DNA of 64,000 nucleotides from Stenotrophomonas sp. VV52 (GTDB taxonomy: Bacteria; Pseudomonadota; Gammaproteobacteria; Xanthomonadales; Xanthomonadaceae): positions 1-64,000 of the forward strand of contig NZ_PKQQ01000012.1 of NCBI RefSeq assembly GCF_002893095.1, written 5' to 3'. A program made the position numbers and the translations under genes. Positions 58,231 through 64,000 of the stretch are shown piece after piece (the stretch's first letter is position 1; every line of letters begins with the position of its first letter). The notes under the pieces are model-generated. The model was not told the DNA's origin. It saw only the letters and a program-made list of their open reading frames with translations, and made no database searches.

Positions 58231-58821
58231 TCAGGCGTCGTCGGTTTCCAGTTCTTTCAGGCGGCGTTCGTACCAGCCGTTGCCTTCGGGTTCGAAGATG
58301 GCGGTACGGATCATTTCGCCCTGGTAGACGTGCACGGACACGGCGAGCTCGGTGTCGCTGGCGTTGCGGATAGTGTGGTATTCATGCGGCGGGATCAGGC
58401 TGCCGGCACTGCCGCAGCCGCCGACCACGGAAGGCTCGGCCTGGAAGCGGAAACGTTCGCCGTCGCGCTCGAGCAGGGCGTACTGGGTGACTTCCAGCTG
58501 GCCCAGCCACACCCCTTCCACGCACCACAGGCCGCTGTGGTCGTGCAGCGGCGTGCCCTGCCCCGGCGCCCAGCTCATCGCCACGATGCTGTAGCCCAGG
58601 GTCGGGCTGCGGTAGAGCTCGCGGCGGGCATAGTGGTCGCTGATCGGCTGGTGCACGCACGCCGGCAGCTGGATGCGGCTGTCGGCGATGGCCTCGCACA
58701 GCGCACCCCGCAGGGTCGTGGCGATCTGCTGCGGATCGTCATTCTGGACCGCGTGATCGACGGCGGCGATCAATCGATCGCGTCCATGGAACCGCGGAAA
58801 GGCATCGCAATGGGCTTGCAT
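58231..58821 (-). CDS. Cysteine dioxygenase-family thiol dioxygenase
   Basis: The 196-residue cupin protein resembles bacterial cysteine dioxygenase, which oxidises cysteine to cysteine sulphinate with O2 and iron. The three-histidine site is visible: PLHDHSGLWCVEG (His93, His95) and LIPPHEYHTIRN (His146 or His149). The Ser-His-Tyr-type second-shell residues are plausible. 3-Mercaptopropionate dioxygenase is a close alternative and the two cannot be separated by eye. The gene is bordered by REP elements on both sides. Confidence 0.85.
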   Translation of the reverse strand: MQAHCDAFPRFHGRDRLIAAVDHAVQNDDPQQIATTLRGALCEAIADSRIQLPACVHQPISDHYARRELYRSPTLGYSIVAMSWAPGQGTPLHDHSGLWCVEGVWLGQLEVTQYALLERDGERFRFQAEPSVVGGCGSAGSLIPPHEYHTIRNASDTELAVSVHVYQGEMIRTAIFEPEGNGWYERRLKELETDDA

Positions 58822-58973
58822 GCCTCCAGTCTAGGCGATGAACGTTAAGGCGATGTTTGATCTGGATCACGACAAATCGCCGCACGTTGGCCGGAAAATC
58901 AATCGATTTCCGTTCTTCGGTAGACGCTGCCTATCGGCATGGGCGGAAAGCGCGCCATTCGCGACAAGCCCGC

Positions 58974-59041
58974 GTAGCGACACGCCATGCGTGTCCCACG
59001 GATTGTTGGCCACGTTCCGGACACGCATGGCGTGTCCCTAC
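58974..59041. repeat. REP doublet, GTAGCGACACGC type
   Basis: A first copy (58974-59000) begins GTAGCGACACGC on the plus strand. A second copy in inverted orientation (about 59016-59041) ends GTGTCCCTAC. They face each other with about 15 bases between, forming a potential long hairpin. The right copy contains the stop codon of the carboxylesterase gene. Confidence 0.8.
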
Positions 59042-60654
59042 GTGGTGCCTCGCTGTACGAAGGGCGCCTGCTGGTACAACCTGCGTTCGCCGCCGCGTGG
59101 ATCGTCTTCCTGCCTGGAACGTGTGTCGAACACCATCGTCTGCCGCCGCTCCAACCCGTACTGTTCCCACTGCGGCAAGCCGCCATGGTTCGGGTTGCCG
59201 GTGCGGGCAAACGCCAGCAGCGCCTCGCTCATCACATCGGCCATGCGCTGCGCATCGGCCCCCTCCCCGGTGCGCGAGCTTTCCGCACGCGTGTTGTCGA
59301 ACACCAGCGGGATATCCAGCGTGTGGAAGGCGCCTAGTTTCCCGCCGTCCAGTGGTGATCCCCAGTCCAGCTGGTAGGCCCAGGTCGGTGCCCCCTGCCG
59401 GGCCCGCGCCTCCAGTTCCTCCACCGCGCCGCGCCAGGAACGCCCGGCCGTGGTGGCGGCAAAGAACACTTCCGACGGCGTGTAGTGCGGATACAGGCGC
59501 CGATATTCGGCGATCACCACCGAAGGCAGCAGGTCCACGAACTGCTCCTTTTCCAGCTTCGCCGGCAGCGTTTCCCAGGTCAGCGCGAAGTTGGCCGGAT
59601 CGTTGCCGAGGAAGGCGCGGGTTTCGTCATGGGTGTTGCCGATCACCATCGGGATTTGTGCGGACTGCGCCGGCGCCTGTGGCCAGAACGGGTGTTCCGG
59701 CAGGCTGCCGCCGTCCACCACCGGGCCGAAATACAGCGAGGTGCTCTCCACCCGCGAGGGATCACGCGCGCGGGTGGCGGCCAGCAGCGCGTCGGCCGGG
59801 AGCGCCAGCAGCGCGTCCACGTCGCGCGCGCCTACCGCGTCCATCGCAATGCGTGCGCGCTGGGTGGCGGCCCGCGGCCCGGCGGCGGTGACCTGCTGGC
59901 CGCTCATCGTCCACGCGCGCTGGAACAGGCCGCGCGCGGCCGGCATGGCCATCAACGTAGCGATCTTGGCGCCGCCGCCGGACTGGCCGAACACAGTGAT
60001 GTTGTTGGGGTCGCCACCGAATTCGGCGGCATGTTCGCGAACCCACTGCAGCGCCTGGATCAGGTCGAGCTGCCCGACATTGCCCGAATCGACGAAGCGC
60101 GCGTCGCCCAGCTGGGCCAGGTACAGGTAGCCGAACACGTTGAGCCGATGGTTCACCGTGACCACCACCACGTCGCCGCGCCGGCACAACGCGCTGCCGT
60201 CGTACTGCGGGTCGCTGCCGGAGCCATTGTTGTAGGCGCCGCCGTGGATGTAGAACAGGATCGGCCGTGGTTTGCCATCACGCAGCGCCGGAGTCCACAC
60301 GTTGAGGTACAGGCAGTCCTCGTTGCCGGGGCCGTCGTCCCTGCTGCCCTGTGGCGCGGCAGGTCCGTAGGCCAGTGCATCGCGCACACCGCGCCACGGC
60401 AGTTCGGGAAGGGCGGGCTGGAAGCGGCGGCTGGCGGTGTCGCTACCGTAGGGCACGCCCCGGAAGCTGTGCACGCCCTGCGTGTAACGACCCCGCAAGC
60501 GCCCACTGCGGACCTTGGCCAGTGAATCGGAGGCGGCGCCGGCAGGTGCGTTGGCCAACGCAGCGGCCATCGGCGACGAACCGGCCGCCAGCATCAGCGC
60601 GTAACGCGCGCTGTCGCGCAGGAAACGGCGGCGCTGCAGGTCGGCGGGGCTCAT
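59038..60654 (-). CDS. Exported type-B carboxylesterase
   Basis: The 538-residue protein has a Tat-like N-terminus (RRRFLRDSARYALMLAAG), so export is likely. It is an alpha/beta hydrolase of the type-B carboxylesterase family: EDCLYLNVWTP, the oxyanion-hole IHGGAYNNGSG, the nucleophile elbow VFGQSGGGAKIATL and a glutamate-containing NTHDETRAF. It probably removes ester groups from a plant or algal polymer in the KDG pathway context; a general esterase is possible. The stop codon TAG is supplied by the REP repeat at 59041. Its start overlaps the upstream hydrolase gene by four bases. Confidence 0.9.
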   Translation of the reverse strand: MSPADLQRRRFLRDSARYALMLAAGSSPMAAALANAPAGAASDSLAKVRSGRLRGRYTQGVHSFRGVPYGSDTASRRFQPALPELPWRGVRDALAYGPAAPQGSRDDGPGNEDCLYLNVWTPALRDGKPRPILFYIHGGAYNNGSGSDPQYDGSALCRRGDVVVVTVNHRLNVFGYLYLAQLGDARFVDSGNVGQLDLIQALQWVREHAAEFGGDPNNITVFGQSGGGAKIATLMAMPAARGLFQRAWTMSGQQVTAAGPRAATQRARIAMDAVGARDVDALLALPADALLAATRARDPSRVESTSLYFGPVVDGGSLPEHPFWPQAPAQSAQIPMVIGNTHDETRAFLGNDPANFALTWETLPAKLEKEQFVDLLPSVVIAEYRRLYPHYTPSEVFFAATTAGRSWRGAVEELEARARQGAPTWAYQLDWGSPLDGGKLGAFHTLDIPLVFDNTRAESSRTGEGADAQRMADVMSEALLAFARTGNPNHGGLPQWEQYGLERRQTMVFDTRSRQEDDPRGGERRLYQQAPFVQRGTT

Positions 60655-61652
60655 GGTGTGCCCTCCCCGCCCTGCGCCTGCATCCAGCGCAGCGCGAGCG
60701 TGGGCCATTGCGTGGTGGTCAGCGCGGCGGGAATGCGCACGCCGAAGCCATGGCCGCCGTGCGCGAACAGATGCATTTCACTGGGCACGCCCGCGTCGAT
60801 CAGCGCCTGGTAGTACAGCAGGCTGTTCTGCACCGGCACCACGCTGTCGTCCTGCGCGTGCACCAGGAAGGTAGGCGGTGTCTGCGCGGTAACCTGGGAC
60901 TGCTGGGAGAACTGCCTTTCCAGCGCGGCACTGGGCCGTTCGCCGAGCAGGCGGGAGCGCGAACCCGTGTGCGCATGCGCGCCCATGTCGATCACCGGGT
61001 ACAGAAGCAGGGCGAAGTCCGGGCGCGCGCTGACCGCGTCCACGGCGTCACCGATGCCCGGGAGCGCGGTGGCGAATCCGGTGCTCAACCGCGCGGCCAC
61101 GTGGCCGCCGGCGGAGAAGCCCATCACCCCGATCCGGTGCGGGTCCAGCTGCCACCGGCGCGCATTGCTGCGGATCAGGCGCAGGGCGCGCTGGGCGTCA
61201 GCCAGCGCCGCCTGGCGGTCATCACGGCCGGTCGGCAGGCGGTACCGCAGCACGAACAGGGTCACTCCGCCCTGCTCCACGAAGGCCGGCACCAGCGCAG
61301 TGGCTTCCTTGTCCAGCACGATGCGCTGGTAGCCACCGCCGGGAATGACCAGCAGCGCGCTGCCGTTGGGCCGGGCCGGGCGATAGGCCACCAGGTAAGG
61401 AGCACTGACGTTGTCGATGTAGCGGTCCGGAAGCGCGCTGTTGTCGCTGCGTTCGACGACGTTCGGCGCGCTGGCCGCACGCGGTTCACCCGGGACCTGA
61501 CTGGCCGGCCACAGGTCGATGCGGTCTGGCGCGCCGGGAGCGGGCTCGGTCTGCGGCACTGGCCGTTCGGCCGCATCGGCCGGCAGCGGGACAGAGGCGA
61601 GGGCGGAAAGCAGGCAGCCCGCCAGCAGGGGCATCAACACGAGACAGCGCAT
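60651..61652 (-). CDS. Exported alpha/beta hydrolase (acetyl-esterase-like)
   Basis: The 333-residue protein has a signal peptide (MRCLVLMPLLAGCLLSALAS, with a possible lipobox-like LAGC) and an alpha/beta-hydrolase fold: LLVIPGGGYQRIV (oxyanion hole), MGFSAGGHVAARLS (nucleophile Ser), LVHAQDDSVVPVQN (Asp) and FAHGGHGFG (His). This combination is typical of acetyl xylan or sugar acetyl esterases (BD-FAE/ExeM-type). It is translationally coupled to the carboxylesterase gene, so the two secreted esterases are co-produced. The promoter is probably in the gap with the divergent hydratase gene. Confidence 0.9.
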   Translation of the reverse strand: MRCLVLMPLLAGCLLSALASVPLPADAAERPVPQTEPAPGAPDRIDLWPASQVPGEPRAASAPNVVERSDNSALPDRYIDNVSAPYLVAYRPARPNGSALLVIPGGGYQRIVLDKEATALVPAFVEQGGVTLFVLRYRLPTGRDDRQAALADAQRALRLIRSNARRWQLDPHRIGVMGFSAGGHVAARLSTGFATALPGIGDAVDAVSARPDFALLLYPVIDMGAHAHTGSRSRLLGERPSAALERQFSQQSQVTAQTPPTFLVHAQDDSVVPVQNSLLYYQALIDAGVPSEMHLFAHGGHGFGVRIPAALTTTQWPTLALRWMQAQGGEGTP

Positions 61653-61798
61653 CCGGGGATCCTTGGCATGGGAAACGACCGCGTGCCGGGCGCTGGCAGC
61701 TTCTGATGCGCTGCACATTGCCAATGACACCGGTTTACCATATACAGCTCATCCAAGCACTGTCGATGGGCAGTGCAACAAAACAACGGGAGACCCGC
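61653..61798. promoter_or_regulatory. Divergent esterase / hydratase control region with operator-like site
   Basis: The gap holds AATGACACCGGTTTACCAT (61723-61741). Its left half AATGACACC equals the complement of the GGTGTCATT half-site repeated in the kdgK/TonB-receptor gap, and the centre is CG as in LacI-family operators. The right half is degenerate. It lies between two genes that would both be induced by uronate breakdown products. Confidence 0.5.
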
Positions 61799-62620
61799 TT
61801 GAGCAACGATCAGGGCAAACAGGATCTGCCAGAACAGGGATTGGGCGACATCGCCCAGGCGTTCGTTTCGGCCCGCCAGCAGGGCCGGTCACTGCCGGAT
61901 TTCCCGGGAACCATCCCGGACGACCTGGTCACCGCCTACCACGTGCAGGACCACGCCATTGCGCTGTGGGACGCCGGGGTCGTGGGCTGGAAGGTCGGCT
62001 ACATCGCCGCCGAGCGCCGCGATGCCTCCGGGGACGACCGCCTGCTGGGCCCGATCTTCTCCAATCGGCTCTGGAATGCTACCGGTGGAACAACCGACAT
62101 TCCGGTTTTCGTGGGCGGCTTCGGCGCGGTCGAGGCTGAGTACGTGTTCCAGCTGACCGAGGACGCCCCCGCGGACAAGCTGCACTGGACCCCGGAAGAG
62201 GCCGAAGCTCAGCCGGCGCGCCTGTTCATCGGCGTGGAAGTGGCCAGCAGCCCGCTGGCCACGATCAACAAGCTGGGCCCGCTGGTGGTGGTCTCGGACT
62301 TCGGCAACAACAACGGCCTGGTGCTGGGCCCGGAGATTCCTGACTGGACCACGCTGGACGATGCCGACCTGCGCGCCGAAACCCGCATCGACAATGAGGT
62401 GGTGGGCACCGGCGGTGCCACCCTGCTGCCGGGTGGCCTGCGCACCGCATTTGCGTTCGCCTTGGGCCGCTCTGCCCAGCGTGGGCGCCCGCTGAAGGCC
62501 GGCGATCTGATCGCCAGTGGCAATGCCACCGGTATCCATGACATTGCCGTAGGCCAACAGGCACTGATCCGTTTCGCCGGTTACGGCGACATTACCTGCA
62601 GGGCCATCGCCGCCGGGTAA
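61799..62620 (+). CDS. 2-keto-4-pentenoate hydratase / FAH-family protein
   Basis: The 273-residue protein belongs to the fumarylacetoacetate-hydrolase/2-keto-4-pentenoate hydratase fold, which acts on short 2-keto acids: PDDLVTAYHVQDHAIALWDA, VGWKVGYIAAERR, EAEYVFQLTED (metal-binding Glu region), and SGNATGIHDIAVGQ. Its position next to the TRAP transporter suggests action on a 2-keto intermediate of sugar-acid breakdown. The TTG at 61799 with ACGGGAG upstream was chosen; the frame extends back to 61706. The exact substrate is unknown. Confidence 0.85.
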   Translation: MSNDQGKQDLPEQGLGDIAQAFVSARQQGRSLPDFPGTIPDDLVTAYHVQDHAIALWDAGVVGWKVGYIAAERRDASGDDRLLGPIFSNRLWNATGGTTDIPVFVGGFGAVEAEYVFQLTEDAPADKLHWTPEEAEAQPARLFIGVEVASSPLATINKLGPLVVVSDFGNNNGLVLGPEIPDWTTLDDADLRAETRIDNEVVGTGGATLLPGGLRTAFAFALGRSAQRGRPLKAGDLIASGNATGIHDIAVGQQALIRFAGYGDITCRAIAAG

Positions 62621-62657
62621 CCGGTCGGCCATGGCGAGTACGCTTGGGAGGGCGCAG

Positions 62658-63662
62658 ATGATTACTCGCAGAAGTTTCCTTGCCACCAGCGTGGGCGCGC
62701 TCAGCGTGCCCCTGTTGTCGGCCGGGTGTTCACGTTCCAGCGCCGCGCCCGGTGGCGCGCGCCTGCTGACGGCCACGGATGTGCACGTGGCCGACTACCC
62801 CACCGTGACCGCGGTGAAGTGGATCGGCCAGCAGCTCGAAGAAAAAACCGGCGGCCGGCTGAAGCTGCGCCAGTACCACTCCGGCCAGCTGGGCCGCGAG
62901 TCCGAAGCAATCGACATGGCGCGCTTCGGCGTCATCGACATCACCCGCGTGTACGCCGGAGCGCTCAACAATGCGTTCCCGCTGACCCAGGCGCTGTGCC
63001 TGCCGTACGTGTTCGAGTCGGTGGCGCACATGCGTCGCGCACTCGATGGCGGCATCGCCGACGACGTGCTGCGCGGCTTTGAAAGTCGCGGCCTGGTGGG
63101 CCTGGCCATCTACGATTCCGGCGCACGCTGCTTCTACAACACCAAGCATCCGATCGTGGAACCGAAGGACCTGCACGGCCTGAAGCTGCGCGTGGCCTCG
63201 TCGGACATCTTCATCCAGCTGATGCGCCTGCTCGGTGCCAACCCGACCCCGATGTCGCTGGGCGACACCTTCTCGGGCATGGAAACGCACATGATCGACG
63301 GTGCGGAAAACAACATGCGCAGCTTCCATTCCAGCCGCCATTTCGAAGCGGCGCGCTACTGGTCGCAGAGCGATCACTCCTATGCGCCGGACGTGCTGCT
63401 GATGTCGCGCCGCACCTTCGAGGAACTCAGCCCGGCCGACCGCCAGCTGCTGCTGCAGACCGCGCGCGAATCGGTGGGCGTGATGCGCCAGCAGTGGGAT
63501 GCTTCGGAAAGCACCGCGCGCCAGGCCGTGGCCGACTTCGGCATCCAGTTCAACGAGGTCGACATGCCGGCCTTCCGCAAGGCCGCCGACCCGCTTCTGC
63601 AGCAGTACCTGCAGCAGCCGGAGCTGGCAGCGCTCACCCGTCGCATCCGCGACTTCGCCTGA
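62658..63662 (+). CDS. TRAP transporter substrate-binding protein (DctP-type)
   Basis: The 334-residue protein is the extracytoplasmic solute receptor of a tripartite TRAP transporter. A twin-arginine signal (MITRRSFLATSVGALSVP) is followed by a lipobox-like LSAGC. The DctP hallmark region LHGLKLRVASSDIFIQLMRL, with the ligand-binding Arg, and MSLGDTFSGMETHMIDGAEN are present. TRAP receptors of this type bind sugar acids such as glucuronate, galacturonate or their keto derivatives, which fits the KDG cluster. GGGAGGGCGCAG precedes its ATG; the small subunit follows 11 bases later. Confidence 0.93.
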   Translation: MITRRSFLATSVGALSVPLLSAGCSRSSAAPGGARLLTATDVHVADYPTVTAVKWIGQQLEEKTGGRLKLRQYHSGQLGRESEAIDMARFGVIDITRVYAGALNNAFPLTQALCLPYVFESVAHMRRALDGGIADDVLRGFESRGLVGLAIYDSGARCFYNTKHPIVEPKDLHGLKLRVASSDIFIQLMRLLGANPTPMSLGDTFSGMETHMIDGAENNMRSFHSSRHFEAARYWSQSDHSYAPDVLLMSRRTFEELSPADRQLLLQTARESVGVMRQQWDASESTARQAVADFGIQFNEVDMPAFRKAADPLLQQYLQQPELAALTRRIRDFA

Positions 63663-63673
63663 GGACCACCGCG

Positions 63674-64000
63674 ATGTCAGAGACGACTTCCGAAACCACT
63701 GTAGACGTGCGCTCGGCGCCCCAGCGTGCGCTGGACCTGATTGCCGACATCGCCATCCACATCGCCGTGCTGGCCCTGCTGGGGCTGGTGGTGGTGCAGG
63801 GCTGGCAGGTGTTCGCCCGCTATGTGATCAACGATTCGCCGAGCTGGACCGAGCCGGTCACGCTGCTGCTGCTGGCCACTGCGATGAGCCTGGGGGCGGC
63901 CACTGGCGTGCACACACGCCGCCACTTCGGCTTCTTCCTGCTGGCCGCGCACATGGGCCCAAACCTGCGTCGCGCGGTGGATGTGTTCTGTTCGCTGGTG
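63674..64000 (+). CDS. TRAP transporter small membrane subunit (DctQ-type), cut by the window end
   Basis: The visible 109 codons start MSETTSETTVDVRSAPQRAL and contain the first DctQ helices (IAIHIAVLALLGLVVVQGWQ and ARYVINDSPSWTEPVTLLLL), including the family phrase ARYVxNxSxSWTEP. It is the small four-helix subunit; the large DctM subunit gene presumably follows beyond base 64000. It shares the operon with the hydratase and the binding protein. Confidence 0.92.
   Translation, partial: MSETTSETTVDVRSAPQRALDLIADIAIHIAVLALLGLVVVQGWQVFARYVINDSPSWTEPVTLLLLATAMSLGAATGVHTRRHFGFFLLAAHMGPNLRRAVDVFCSLV

Overview
The window looks like a chromosome segment of a Xanthomonadaceae bacterium, most likely Stenotrophomonas or a close relative. 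It is GC-rich, has two TonB-dependent receptors, and carries many short palindromes beginning GTAG that resemble the SMAG-type REP repeats known from Stenotrophomonas maltophilia. No rRNA, tRNA, CRISPR array or intact insertion sequence was seen. The genus is an inference from repeat style and gene families; no search was run.

Layout. 1-3138: a lower-GC block with a type I secretion adaptor (HlyD-like, 5' end broken or outside the window), a secreted RTX-like protein with a papain-like (permuted NlpC/P60-type) N-terminus, and a periplasmic Sel1-repeat protein. I read this as a candidate effector/immunity module. 3299-14197: a GntP-type permease and a full urease system in two convergent blocks (hupE/ureJ-ureF forward; ureDABC plus a urea transporter reverse; ureEG forward), with cobS and cobT joined to the end of ureEG. 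14152-23298: a YczE membrane protein with its MocR regulator, two SDR oxidoreductases, an SMR efflux protein, a receiver-only protein, a LytTR regulator divergent from an acyltransferase, and a LysR regulator. 23349-26755: a large CHASE3-GAF-histidine kinase with three receivers, interrupted by one frameshift. 26763-29964: small metabolic and membrane genes.

30110-34532: an M48 metallopeptidase of about 1270 residues followed by a lipoprotein that is essentially an isolated Hsp70 (DnaK) substrate-binding beta domain. 34667-36830: a lower-GC patch of small orphan genes. 36844-43926: a SymE-like protein with a structured leader, a 2OG-Fe(II) oxygenase, fructose-1,6-bisphosphatase, an aromatic aminotransferase, a TonB receptor and two hypothetical genes. 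44029-47574: Ku and LigD, a two-gene NHEJ system.

48103-64000: a uronate/2-keto-3-deoxygluconate (KDG) catabolic region: eda and kdgK, a large sugar-type TonB receptor, a secreted LamG-containing enzyme of about 1280 residues, two esterases, a 2-keto-4-pentenoate hydratase/FAH-family enzyme and a TRAP transporter cut by the window end. PhzF, cysteine dioxygenase and one unknown gene are embedded in it. The likely flow is: outer-membrane capture (TonB receptor), de-esterification and depolymerisation by the secreted enzymes, inner-membrane uptake (TRAP), then KDG to KDPG (KdgK) and to pyruvate plus glyceraldehyde-3-phosphate (Eda). Similar AATGACACC half-sites in the kdgK/TonB-receptor gap and the hydrolase/hydratase gap suggest shared control.

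The leads most worth following are the secreted papain-like/Ca-binding protein with its Sel1 partner, the Hsp70-domain lipoprotein beside the M48 peptidase, the CobST pair coupled to urease genes, and the unclassified LamG enzyme in the KDG region.
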